A DNA stretch of 17,970 bases from Candidatus Pacearchaeota archaeon (GCA_003694055.1 RFLC01000083.1:1-17970), one strand, 5' to 3'. Shown: positions 1-6,260, counted from the first letter of the stretch. Numbers and translations: made by a program. Notes: generated by a model not told the origin, from the letters alone.

Positions 1-53
1 ATTCATCGCCAAGCCAAAGTGCACTCGTCTAGCAGAGCAACTTGGTCAGCCAT

Positions 54-596
54 TTAAATCTTATCACACTCAACAGGAACCCGCACAATTGCTTCCTCGC
101 ACCATGTTACTTGGCGCGACTTTTCGTCGTAAATCCCTGCTTGAACTGTCAATGTAGCTGGCGCAGGATCTAGATATCCTGATGCAGAGGAAAAGATATT
201 AGCTCGCGCTGTTGAGTTGTAAAAAACATTAACGCTGTGGTCAGGTGCAAGGCTTGGTATGATTGTTGCATTGTCAGGGTTTAAGTCAGAGCCGACGATA
301 GAGCCTTGCTTTGAAATCCTCAATGCTAGCGCGCTGACATTGAAAAGCCCACGATTCTGTAAGGTAAAGCTAACATTCACCAAGGCATTTACACCCACTG
401 CTTGAGTTGTGTAGTTGCACGCGGGGTCGTAGACGTAAATGTTCACATCCTCAGAGCAAGTTGGTATGTCTGCTGGAATTTTTGCTTTTAGGTAGGTGTA
501 GATTATTGAGCTCATTGTAACTGCAATCACAACTAACAAAACATACGCGACAAGCAAACTTATCCCTCTCTTTCCACGCTTATGGGTGGTCATCAT
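54..596 (-). CDS. Prepilin-like surface protein (class III signal segment)
   Basis: The protein is about 180 residues. After the start comes a basic stretch ending KRGKRG, then a continuous hydrophobic helix beginning ISLLVAYVLLVV (residues about 12-34), then an extracytoplasmic domain with NxS/NxT sequons. This layout fits archaeal type IV prepilins, which a PibD/FlaK-type peptidase cleaves just before the helix, here after KRG (inferred). Three cysteines lie outside the helix. The segment reading LQNRGLFNVSALALRIS fits a beta-sandwich stalk. I chose the first ATG of an ATGATG pair at 596; a purine-rich GAGGAAGAGAGG precedes it. The longer reading to 644 adds an N-terminus that is coding sequence of the upstream gene. 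It overlaps that gene's stop by 17 nt, so the two are co-transcribed and probably translationally coupled. A pilus subunit or other surface protein is inferred; the exact role is unknown. Confidence 0.75.
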   Translation of the reverse strand: MMTTHKRGKRGISLLVAYVLLVVIAVTMSSIIYTYLKAKIPADIPTCSEDVNIYVYDPACNYTTQAVGVNALVNVSFTLQNRGLFNVSALALRISKQGSIVGSDLNPDNATIIPSLAPDHSVNVFYNSTARANIFSSASGYLDPAPATLTVQAGIYDEKSRQVTWCEEAIVRVPVECDKI

Positions 597-1161
597 CCTC
601 TCTTCCTCGCGAGTGTACAAATTCATCCTCTGATATTGCAACAAACCTCTCGTCGCCTTCCTCTTTTTTGAACACTGCTAAGAAAGGTTTCCCTGGAACA
701 AGTGCGATGCGGTAGTTTGTACCATCAACGCTTATGCTTAGGACTTCGTCTCGCCTAGTGCGATCGAATGTATATCTCCGAGCTATTGTGCCGGTAGTGT
801 CAGCGCAAGCCCGCCGACCTCCGAAGTTAATGCAGGTCTCCCCTATCCCAGTGGCATTGTAAACAAGCGCAACGAGGCGGGTTTCATTCCCGAACAAAAC
901 CAGCAAATCAACGCCGGGGTTAGTTGAAACATAGTAATTTGCAATTTCGGTGATGTTGCCCTCGATGGTGTTAAGCCCTTCTCCATGAACAGCTGCGCGG
1001 TCAAATACCTGCGAGCTTTCGTAGTCAATCTCTCCGCTCAAATCATAAACTCGCGTGTTCTCGCGCTCAAACCCTGCCCGCGCATAAATCGTTGCTAAAG
1101 CAGTAGCAATTCCCACTATAACCAGTGCAGCAATAAGATAAAACTGCCCTCTTTTTTGCAT
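580..1161 (-). CDS. Prepilin-like secreted protein
   Basis: The protein is 193 residues. Its N-terminus MQKRGQFYLIAALVIVGIAT has the class III signal layout: a very short basic leader, KRG, a Q directly after the predicted cleavage site, then a helix to about residue 27. The rest is a soluble outside domain with several Asn sequons and a single cysteine pair (in CINF and RACA) about 8 residues apart, suggesting a small disulphide loop. The C-terminus is acidic and ends in a DDDHP tail. It is the first gene of a two-gene operon; its end overlaps the start of the next prepilin-like gene. A TATA box 26 nt upstream of the ATG implies a leaderless transcript. From memory, proteins starting KRGQFYLIAALVIVG are common in DPANN archaea but uncharacterised. 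Confidence 0.75.
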   Translation of the reverse strand: MQKRGQFYLIAALVIVGIATALATIYARAGFERENTRVYDLSGEIDYESSQVFDRAAVHGEGLNTIEGNITEIANYYVSTNPGVDLLVLFGNETRLVALVYNATGIGETCINFGGRRACADTTGTIARRYTFDRTRRDEVLSISVDGTNYRIALVPGKPFLAVFKKEEGDERFVAISEDEFVHSRGREDDDHP

Positions 1162-1182
1162 TTACTAACATGGAATAAGGAG

Positions 1183-1191
1183 TTTTTATAA
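1183..1191 (-). promoter_or_regulatory. TATA box of the 580-1161 operon
   Basis: TTATAAAAA on the minus strand is centred 26 nt upstream of the ATG at 1161. That is the archaeal box A distance to a transcription start, so the mRNA probably begins at or next to the start codon. Confidence 0.6.
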
Positions 1192-1224
1192 TTTTGCAGC
1201 CAGCTTGCAGCTAGTATAAGAGGC

Positions 1225-1259
1225 GGGCGAGCGCCTATAGAAACACTCGACGCTCGCCC
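1225..1259. repeat. Perfect 9-bp inverted repeat
   Basis: GGGCGAGCG at 1225-1233 and its exact reverse complement CGCTCGCCC at 1251-1259 are separated by 17 nt. The all-but-one GC stem would be a stable hairpin in RNA. No T-run follows on either strand, so it is not an obvious terminator. Confidence 0.6.
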
Positions 1260-1387
1260 CTTTCCTCAAAGGGTTTGCCTTCATTTTCCCAATGAGTGCT
1301 TGCGAATCCTTTTCTCTCGAAACCTTTTCGCACGCCTTAACTTCTCCTTCGCAACATATGAATACCAAAACGGCACATACAATTGGC

Positions 1388-1405
1388 GGGCGGAATTATC
1401 CGCCC
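1388..1405. repeat. GGGCGG/CCGCCC hairpin followed by a T-run
   Basis: GGGCGG (1388-1393), a 6-nt spacer and CCGCCC (1400-1405) form a short GC stem. On the plus strand it is followed after a few nt by TTTTTT. It looks like an intrinsic terminator, but no plus-strand gene ends here. It may close a small RNA or be an isolated palindrome. Confidence 0.45.
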
Positions 1406-1514
1406 ACAAAATTTTTTCCGCGCCCATTTTCCACCTCCGAATTTAGTTGTTTAACTAAAGCGAAGGGTTATTTAATATCCTGTGAAAACTAGACCTAGGT
1501 GTTAGTTTCATAAG

Positions 1515-1524
1515 TTTTTTAAAT
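1515..1524 (+). promoter_or_regulatory. TATA box of the 7TM/wHTH operon
   Basis: TTTTTTAAAT is centred about 25 nt upstream of the ATG at 1545, consistent with a leaderless transcript. Confidence 0.55.
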
Positions 1525-1544
1525 GAAAAGCCGAGCTATTTTAC

Positions 1545-2240
1545 ATGCTAAAAATAGTTTATAGTCCGAGCTGGTTCTATCCTGCTGATTTGATAATTGA
1601 CATTTTCAGCATGCTCATTCTCGCTCTGATTGCTTTCCTCTCGTTCAAATATTACAAGATAAGAAAAGGGAACAAAAATTATTTTTGGCTCTCGCTCTCT
1701 TTCTCTCTTCTAGCAGTTTCTTTTCTGTTTAAGTTGTTAACAAATTTCACTATCTACAGGCATGTTGAAAATACCACCACCATAGGTTTCGTCACAATCA
1801 CAATCCACAGCTTTGCTAGCTCAAACCTAATCTCCTCCATTGGATTTCTCGGCTTTAGGTTTTTAATGCTCCTCGGTCTCTTTATCTTATACAGAATCTA
1901 CCAAAAAAGCAGCTCGCCCTATGACACCCTCGTTATTGTTTACCTCATCGCAATAATCACGTACTTCAGCAGGGAAGAGTATTTTGTATTCCACCTAACA
2001 TCCCTTATTTTCCTGAGTTTTATAACTTCAATCTACTACAAAAACTACAAAAAGAGCGGTAACACAAATTCTCAGCTATTGTTCTACAGCTTCACACTCA
2101 TCTCTGTCAGCCAGCTCGCATTTATGATGATAGAGTCCTACCTCTTCTTTTACATCGTCGGAGAAATTGTGCAGCTCGCTGGCTACTTAGTTCTTCTCAT
2201 CACTCTTGTAAGGATAATCAAACATGGCAAAAAGAAATAG
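1545..2240 (+). CDS. Seven-helix membrane protein, unknown function
   Basis: The protein is 231 residues and strongly hydrophobic. About seven membrane helices are visible (roughly 15-37, 46-68, 98-118, 125-141, 145-166, 176-197, 199-224), with a short extracytoplasmic N-terminus and a basic C-terminus ending HGKKK. The loop at 70-95 is rich in Thr, Ile and His and may face outside. No catalytic motif or transporter signature is recognisable. Its last 17 nt overlap the start of a winged-helix DNA-binding protein, so the two are tightly co-expressed. A reasonable inference is a sensor or membrane partner of that regulator; this is not shown by sequence. The start is supported by the TATA box 25 nt upstream. 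Confidence 0.75.
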   Translation: MLKIVYSPSWFYPADLIIDIFSMLILALIAFLSFKYYKIRKGNKNYFWLSLSFSLLAVSFLFKLLTNFTIYRHVENTTTIGFVTITIHSFASSNLISSIGFLGFRFLMLLGLFILYRIYQKSSSPYDTLVIVYLIAIITYFSREEYFVFHLTSLIFLSFITSIYYKNYKKSGNTNSQLLFYSFTLISVSQLAFMMIESYLFFYIVGEIVQLAGYLVLLITLVRIIKHGKKK

Positions 2241-2493
2241 GATTGATATAATCGAAGACATTCTAACTTCGATTAAAAACAAAGGCAGGATAAGGCCAAC
2301 GCATGTTATGTACAAATCCAACCTGTCGCACAGGCAAATGAAATCATATCTTGAAGAGCTCCTTGAGAAAAATTTTATTAGGAAAGTTGAAGGCAAGAGC
2401 AACAACAACTACCTAACAATAACCGAGACAGGAATTAAGTTCCTTGAGAAGATAAGGGAGATGAAGGAATTTGAAGAGGCTTTTGGTCTTTAG
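2224..2493 (+). CDS. Winged-helix transcriptional regulator (HTH_45-like)
   Basis: The protein is 89 residues and matches the layout of small archaeal winged-helix regulators of the HTH_45/ArnR1-like type. RIDIIEDILTSIKNKG forms helix 1, MYKSNLSHRQMKSYLEELLEK gives helices 2 and 3 with the recognition helix at about residues 34-47, and FIRK...YLTITETGIKFLEKI forms the wing and final helix. It presumably binds DNA as a dimer. It starts inside the end of the 7TM gene (17-nt overlap), suggesting a membrane-linked regulatory module. Its targets are unknown; the module's own promoter or the divergent pilin operon are candidates (inferred). Its stop nearly abuts the convergent kinase gene. Confidence 0.85.
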   Translation: MAKRNRIDIIEDILTSIKNKGRIRPTHVMYKSNLSHRQMKSYLEELLEKNFIRKVEGKSNNNYLTITETGIKFLEKIREMKEFEEAFGL

Positions 2494-2494
2494 G

Positions 2495-3133
2495 CTATGA
2501 GAGAATGCCTTTCTCGCGCGCAGTCGCAACAATTTCATCTGCAATCTCGAATTGGCTTTTGTCGGTTGTGTCTAGCACGAGGTCCGCAAGTTTCTCTTGC
2601 TCCACATAATCAAAACCGTAAATTCTTTTCCACTCTTTCCTCTCAATTTTCTCTTTTCTCTCCAACATCTCTTTCGCCTCGTCAAGAGCGATGCGCTCCC
2701 TCTCAGCCACGCGCTCAGCGCGCTTTTCAAAACTTGCCTTTAGCCAAACTTTAAACGCAGGGGTTTTTATCTTCCATATGGAAAGTTTGCCCTCAATCAC
2801 ATACCCTCCTCTTGAAGCAAGTTCTGTCTGCATGCGGTCAATTAGTTCATGGAATTCTTTGCTTTTTCCAAACTCGCTCTGCCAAAGTTGGTTGGCTGCT
2901 TGCGTTTCGTTGTCTTTATCTAGAGAAAACTGGGGGATTTGGATTGACATCTCCTCGCACATTTCAACAAAAGTTTTTGCGTAAGGTTGAGTTTTGTAAC
3001 TGCCGTTTGCAACGCTTTTGAATAAGTTTCCTGGAGAGAAGTAATTTAGGCCTAAACGTGAAGCAAGCGCCCGCGCAACGCTAGAATTCCCGCAACCCGG
3101 CAAGCCTGAAATCACAAACACTGGTTTTGTCAC
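2495..3133 (-). CDS. cmk: Archaeal CMP kinase homologue with altered P-loop
   Basis: The protein is 212 residues. The fold of archaeal cytidylate kinase (phosphate transfer from ATP to CMP or dCMP) is visible: P-loop GLPGCGNSS at 10-18, a strand and helix after LGLNYFSPGNLF, the GGYVIEGKLSIW segment at 109-120, KVWLKASFEKRAERVAERE (LID region, 128-146), and IYGFDYVEQEKLADLVLDT near the end. Two points are odd. The Walker A lysine (GK[ST]) is Asn16, codon AAT, one base away from Lys. The nucleotide-binding region at about 41-95 is longer than in the roughly 180-residue archaeal enzymes. It may be a paralogue with changed or lost activity. The GTG start is supported by a TATA-like element centred 25 nt upstream. 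Confidence 0.8.
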   Translation of the reverse strand: MTKPVFVISGLPGCGNSSVARALASRLGLNYFSPGNLFKSVANGSYKTQPYAKTFVEMCEEMSIQIPQFSLDKDNETQAANQLWQSEFGKSKEFHELIDRMQTELASRGGYVIEGKLSIWKIKTPAFKVWLKASFEKRAERVAERERIALDEAKEMLERKEKIERKEWKRIYGFDYVEQEKLADLVLDTTDKSQFEIADEIVATAREKGILS

Positions 3134-3152
3134 GTTTCTACACGCCTATTAG

Positions 3153-3164
3153 ATTTTAATAAAT
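3153..3164 (-). promoter_or_regulatory. TATA box of the cmk-like gene
   Basis: ATTTATTAAAAT on the minus strand is centred about 25 nt upstream of the GTG at 3133. This spacing supports GTG as the real start of a leaderless message. Confidence 0.5.
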
Positions 3165-3180
3165 TTGTGATGCTAGTGGG

Positions 3181-3780
3181 CTACTCAAATTTCTTGGAAG
3201 CTTTGAGAAACATAAGTCCTGCGAAAATTTGGGTTAGTAAAAGCAATAAGTTGCCTATCATAATTATCAGAGTTGCCCCTGAAATAACATAAAGCCTGCC
3301 GGTAATTTTTGACAGCTCAACATCTTTTAACTTTTCCAACGCCAAACCCAGCAGAATGTAAGAGACAACAGAGACGACAAGGAAAAGTGTGGTTGTAAGG
3401 GTTTGGTATAATAAAAGAGCTCGGTTTTGGGAGGAGAGGTAAACTACTTGGTATGCGATTCCTCCCAGTACGAGCGCGCTTGTTATAGTGGCTAGCAAAA
3501 TCACCCACGCTGAGATAAGCAATTGTTTTTGCTTAAACTTCTTTCCGAGATAAATAAATCCAGCGTAGGAAAATATAACAATTACAATTGAGAGTGCGGA
3601 GTGGAGGAGGTAAAGAGGCAAGGGATATATCTCTGTAAGCATTCTAAGAATCTTCTCTTTACTCATTAAATCAGTCAACTCATAGTTTGATAAAAATGAG
3701 GCTATAAAGTAAATTGTTGTAATCAGTGTGAGTGCAGTTCCTGCAAACATTGCAACGCCAGCATTCCGGAGGGTTTTCAC
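3181..3780 (-). CDS. Five-helix membrane protein, unknown function
   Basis: The protein is 199 residues with about five hydrophobic helices (8-30, 52-79, 86-115, 122-148, 163-193), a basic N-terminus (MKTLRN) and a basic C-terminus (KASKKFE). I recognise no family. The start is GTG at 3780, supported by a TATA box (GTTTAAAT, 3801-3808) centred 25 nt upstream. It has its own promoter and lies between the kinase homologue downstream and the 3890-5447 membrane operon upstream, all on the same strand. Leu/Ile/Val-rich helices with few polar residues argue against a channel or ion transporter, but this is weak evidence. Confidence 0.7.
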   Translation of the reverse strand: MKTLRNAGVAMFAGTALTLITTIYFIASFLSNYELTDLMSKEKILRMLTEIYPLPLYLLHSALSIVIVIFSYAGFIYLGKKFKQKQLLISAWVILLATITSALVLGGIAYQVVYLSSQNRALLLYQTLTTTLFLVVSVVSYILLGLALEKLKDVELSKITGRLYVISGATLIIMIGNLLLLLTQIFAGLMFLKASKKFE

Positions 3781-3800
3781 TCTCTTATGTGGAAAGAAGA

Positions 3801-3808
3801 GTTTAAAT
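3801..3808 (-). promoter_or_regulatory. TATA box of the 3181-3780 gene
   Basis: ATTTAAAC on the minus strand is centred 25 nt upstream of the GTG at 3780, indicating a leaderless transcript starting with GTG. Confidence 0.5.
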
Positions 3809-3889
3809 CATTTGTGGAGGGTGATGTCAAATTTGTTCCAAGATAAAGCCAGAGGGAAGTGCGCAGGAAATCGAACAGAAGCGCATAAG

Positions 3890-4570
3890 TTAACTCTCAA
3901 TCTCTATCCTTTTCAAAAACTCCCACTCGTTCTTTATTGTTACGCAAGAAGTATGATAATGGTCTAGAACCAAAACTCTGGTTGATGGAGGAGGTCTATA
4001 TGGCCCTGGCTCTCGCAAGGGATTTTGCGCGTTGGTCGGCGACTGATAAATTGAAACTCCACTTATCAAATCCCGAAGCTTCTCAATCCCTTGCTTTGCA
4101 TAATTGTATGATGGTTTGTACGAGCCTATTATAATGAACTCCTTTCTCTCGCCAGGCGCAACTTCAACCATCTCGCCGCCGTAATGTGTCCGTATTCTAT
4201 CTGGCTCTTCGTAATAAACTGAAACTCTTTGCGAGTTCGCTAGGGCATCAGGGTTCGACAGCTCTAAGCAGCCAACAAGCACAGGCAGCCAGTACTTATA
4301 TGTCAAAACACCATTGTTCGCTACCTCGATTCTGCCAAGCTCCGCCCGAACTTCATCAACATACTCAACTTTTATCTTTTGAGCTGGCTTGACAGAATAA
4401 TTAAATTCAGTGGTTGTAGCTGTTATCACGCTCATCTCTTGCGCTGAAATCTCGTCTTTCAAACTGATGGATTTCTCAACTGGTTGCAAATAATAAAAAG
4501 TCAACAAGCCCGCTGCAATCACAACCAAGATTGAGATAAATGCTGTGTAAATAACAAGCTCTCTCCTCAT
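3890..4570 (-). CDS. Membrane-anchored extracytoplasmic protein, unknown
   Basis: The protein is 226 residues. It has a short basic N-terminus (MRRE), one hydrophobic helix at about 8-27 that acts as a signal anchor, and then a soluble domain outside. The ectodomain holds two cysteines (101 and 209) that could form a single disulphide. It also has a Pro-rich stretch at about 178-195 (REPGPYRPPPS), likely an extended linker, followed by a short beta-rich end. I recognise no family. It is the third gene of an operon with two polytopic membrane proteins; the spacing to the preceding gene is only 11 nt and no promoter is visible in it. It may be the outer part of a complex with them (inferred). 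Confidence 0.7.
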   Translation of the reverse strand: MRRELVIYTAFISILVVIAAGLLTFYYLQPVEKSISLKDEISAQEMSVITATTTEFNYSVKPAQKIKVEYVDEVRAELGRIEVANNGVLTYKYWLPVLVGCLELSNPDALANSQRVSVYYEEPDRIRTHYGGEMVEVAPGERKEFIIIGSYKPSYNYAKQGIEKLRDLISGVSIYQSPTNAQNPLREPGPYRPPPSTRVLVLDHYHTSCVTIKNEWEFLKRIEIES

Positions 4571-4581
4571 TTTAGCTCTTG

Positions 4582-4839
4582 CTAGCTCTTGCGCGGAATT
4601 ACGCGAGACAAATAGTACCCTAGGAACATGAAGATGATTGCGGAAAAGATGAGGGTGAGGAGAATTCCGAACCTTCCGAAGTGGTAAACATCTATCACAA
4701 ACCCTGCGGTGAAAATGTAAAGCGCGACAGAAAGCACATAAAACACAGGGTAAATTTTCTTGTAGATTGAAAACAAGACTATTGCGACTACTGCTCCGAT
4801 GAAAAATACACCGACTCCTAGCGCTTGATAAAATACCAT
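4582..4839 (-). CDS. Small three-helix membrane protein
   Basis: The protein is 85 residues and almost entirely membrane: helices at about 6-26, 31-50 and 57-79, with a basic loop IYKKIY between helices 1 and 2 and a basic tail ending PRKS. No family is recognised. Its ATG overlaps the stop codon of the upstream gene by one base (TAATG), so translation is probably coupled. It sits between a larger membrane protein and an anchored ectodomain protein, suggesting a subunit of a shared membrane complex (inference). Confidence 0.65.
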   Translation of the reverse strand: MVFYQALGVGVFFIGAVVAIVLFSIYKKIYPVFYVLSVALYIFTAGFVIDVYHFGRFGILLTLIFSAIIFMFLGYYLSRVIPRKS

Positions 4840-5447
4840 TATCTGCCTAACCCCCTAAACACTTCTCCGAGCGCAAATGTGATAAGCACTGAAATCACCA
4901 AGAGCGCGGTTTTGATGCTGTTCGGCAGCTCAGCCACAAACTCCTTGGCGAAATACCAAACCGATGCAATTATAAAAACCACTCCAATTGTGTAAAATAT
5001 GTAGTGAACTTTCATTTCTCTTGTAAGGGGTTGTTCTTTATAAAACTTTTCTTCGCTTTGAGAGAGAAGCGCGCGTTTCACTTCTGGCTCAAATAGCAGG
5101 CGGATGTTGATTATGCTAAACACAATTGTAACTGCTCCCATCAGAAAATGCGAAATGCCTGCAAGGAGAAGCACGACATTCACAGCCAATGCAAACCTCC
5201 ACGCCCATTGCGTTCTTTTCCAGATGCCAATCGCTGCAACAATGCCAAAGAAAAATCCAACAACCCTTAAGAGCATTCCTAATCCAATAAGTGCGCTGTG
5301 AAAGAAAATGAGCGAAGTCAGGCTGTTGTGTGAGAAATAAAAAATCAAGTTTAAGACAGCTGCGACAACCAAGTCTGCGAACCATCCAATTATGGCAAGG
5401 AGCAGGGTTGACAACGCAACGAAATTTGTCTTTGCTTTTGTTTGCAT
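4839..5447 (-). CDS. Polytopic membrane protein, first gene of a three-gene operon
   Basis: The protein is 202 residues with five or six helices (about 10-38, 47-75, 82-118, 147-167, 176-196). The piece around 70-90 (AAIGIWKRTQWAWRFALAVN) is reminiscent of small integral proteins in which a Trp/Arg-rich amphipathic loop joins two helices (DUF2127-like in flavour), but I do not claim the family. A polar cytoplasmic loop at about 120-146 holds many charged residues. A TATA box 25 nt upstream of the ATG marks the operon promoter, which lies in the 39-nt gap after the tRNA. It is followed directly by the two small genes at 4582 and 3890. Confidence 0.7.
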   Translation of the reverse strand: MQTKAKTNFVALSTLLLAIIGWFADLVVAAVLNLIFYFSHNSLTSLIFFHSALIGLGMLLRVVGFFFGIVAAIGIWKRTQWAWRFALAVNVVLLLAGISHFLMGAVTIVFSIINIRLLFEPEVKRALLSQSEEKFYKEQPLTREMKVHYIFYTIGVVFIIASVWYFAKEFVAELPNSIKTALLVISVLITFALGEVFRGLGR

Positions 5448-5467
5448 ATTCTCCTAACGCAAGAGGG

Positions 5468-5476
5468 ATATAAAAA
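5468..5476 (-). promoter_or_regulatory. TATA box of the 3890-5447 operon
   Basis: TTTTTATAT on the minus strand is centred 25 nt upstream of the ATG at 5447. It sits between the 3' end of tRNA-Ile and the operon, so the operon has its own start rather than relying on tRNA readthrough. Confidence 0.55.
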
Positions 5477-5486
5477 CTTGCGGGAA

Positions 5487-5561
5487 TGATCGTGCCCGGA
5501 TTTGAACCGGGGACCTCCGCGTTATCAGCACGGCGCTCTAACCAGGCTGAGCTACACGATC
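5487..5561 (-). tRNA. tRNA-Ile (anticodon GAU)
   Basis: A 75-nt complete cloverleaf is visible on the minus strand. The acceptor stem GATCGTG pairs perfectly with CACGATC, and the discriminator is A. The D-stem is GCTC/GAGC. The anticodon stem is CCGTG/CGCGG with loop CTGATAA, giving anticodon GAT (tRNA-Ile for AUC and AUU). The T-stem is CCCGG/CCGGG with loop TTCAAAT. No intron is seen in the anticodon loop. CCA is not encoded (the discriminator is followed by TTCC), so it must be added after transcription. The TATA box lies about 26 nt from the mature 5' end (listed separately). Confidence 0.97.
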
Positions 5562-5581
5562 AAAATTTTTACTTTACCTAG

Positions 5582-5591
5582 TTTTATAAAA
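5582..5591 (-). promoter_or_regulatory. TATA box of tRNA-Ile, spaced for a leaderless tRNA
   Basis: TTTTATAAAA is centred about 25-26 nt upstream of the first nucleotide of the mature tRNA (G at 5561). By the same spacing seen at the protein genes here, transcription would start at the mature 5' end and leave no leader to remove. Confidence 0.55.
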
Positions 5592-5595
5592 CTTA

Positions 5596-5778
5596 CTAGC
5601 GCTCGGAAATGTTTAGCTTGCTGTGAAACTCTCTCCCGTCGAGAAAATTAACTGGGATGGAGTTGGCAACACTGAAAAGCACTGAGAGCAGAAGTTCGCG
5701 CTCCCATGCCCTTCGGAGCTGTTCTGCAGTCTTAGCTAGCGCAAGCGATTTCCAAAACTCGCGATTGAGTGAGCGCAT
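5596..5778 (-). CDS. Doubtful small ORF, 60 residues
   Basis: The predicted product begins MRSLNREFWKSLALAKTAEQ and has a plausible amphipathic pattern: a charged helix (AEQLRRAWERE), a hydrophobic piece (LLLSVLFSVANSIPVNFL), and a polar end (NISER). No family is recognised. A TATA-like element (CATAAAATCC, about 5807-5816) is centred roughly 34 nt upstream of the ATG, a little farther than for other genes in this window. The frame stays open upstream through the GC hairpin to 5886, but that part reads as non-coding. It ends just before the tRNA promoter. Confidence 0.3.
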   Translation of the reverse strand: MRSLNREFWKSLALAKTAEQLRRAWERELLLSVLFSVANSIPVNFLDGREFHSKLNISER

Positions 5779-5829
5779 GGCAAGCGAGCAAGAGAGAAAG
5801 GTGTAGGATTTTATGAGTAGTTTATCGAC

Positions 5830-5846
5830 GCGCGCCGAAGGCGCGC
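5830..5846. repeat. GC-only hairpin with GAA loop
   Basis: GCGCGCC (5830-5836), GAA loop, GGCGCGC (5840-5846): a perfect 7-bp stem with a 3-nt loop. It resembles the CGCGGC-TTC-GCCGCG hairpin at 9359-9373, whose loop is the complement. Confidence 0.6.
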
Positions 5847-5909
5847 AAAATAAAGAGGTAACAAAAAAGCAACGAACAGAAAACACAATCTTTTGGAGTT
5901 ATGTGAAAG

Positions 5910-6260
5910 TTAAACCAAACCCTCGCGCTTCAGCATTGCAAGCTTTCTTCGAATTTCTTCCATTTCCTCACGCAAGCTAGGTTTGTGCGAGACCTTTGCC
6001 TTGCCCTTTCCCTTCTTCTTCGCAATCGGCGCTGGCGTGTGCTTTGTTTCAGGCAACTTCTTGTCAAGCTCTGCAAGCAAGTTCTCTGCCTGTTCTGCCT
6101 TTTGCTTCAGTTCCATCTTGAGCTTCACTTCTTCTGTCCTCAATTCCTTGAACCTCTGGAAACTTTCAATCAGCTTAAGAATCTCAAGCTGCGAATAAAG
6201 AAGGTTCTTCTTCCCAAAAGCGCGCTCAGTCGGAGAAACCCTCACATACTCGACACTCAT
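5910..6260 (-). CDS. Small coiled-coil protein, unknown function
   Basis: The protein is 116 residues with no membrane segment. Heptad-like helices at about 22-70 (LEILKLIESFQRFKELRTEE onward) and 96-113 (REEMEEIRRKLAMLKRE) are joined by a Pro/Ala- and Lys-rich linker (PAPIAKKKGKGKAK, about 77-89). It overlaps the upstream gene by ATGA (4 nt), so the two are translated together. The upstream protein also ends in a long coiled coil, which suggests the two pair with each other (inference). I do not recognise a named family. A cytoskeletal, chromosome-associated or membrane-adaptor role is only a guess. Confidence 0.7.
   Translation of the reverse strand: MSVEYVRVSPTERAFGKKNLLYSQLEILKLIESFQRFKELRTEEVKLKMELKQKAEQAENLLAELDKKLPETKHTPAPIAKKKGKGKAKVSHKPSLREEMEEIRRKLAMLKREGLV

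Larger units (their letters stand above)
1162..1544. other. Divergent intergenic region with two GC-rich inverted repeats
   Basis: This 383-nt gap lies between divergent operons. It holds a TATA box at each edge and two hairpin-forming inverted repeats (1225-1259 and 1388-1405, listed separately). A 60-codon reading frame with a TTG start on the minus strand (1186-1368) and a 66-codon frame on the plus strand (1292-1492) have no promoter at the usual distance and no recognisable protein features, so I do not call them. The GC-rich hairpins contrast with the AT-rich flanks. An uncharacterised structured RNA is possible, but I recognise no known RNA family. Confidence 0.5.
5562..5909. other. 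Intergenic stretch with tRNA promoter, GC hairpin and a doubtful short ORF
   Basis: This 348-nt stretch lies between the coiled-coil operon and tRNA-Ile. It holds the tRNA promoter, a perfect GC hairpin at 5830-5846 and one possible 60-codon gene on the minus strand (5596-5778). Nothing else is recognisable. Confidence 0.5.

Noticed and set aside
3..53. Micro-ORF of 16 codons directly after the first prepilin-like gene (minus strand)
   Set aside because: Too short to support; it starts straight after a stop (TAAATG) but has no other evidence.
1186..1368. Minus-strand ORF with a TTG start, 60 codons
   Set aside because: No TATA box at the usual distance, an unlikely composition, and it runs through the GC inverted repeat at 1225-1259.
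1292..1492. Plus-strand ORF of 66 codons
   Set aside because: It covers a hairpin and low-complexity gap sequence, lacks a promoter and has no protein-like pattern.
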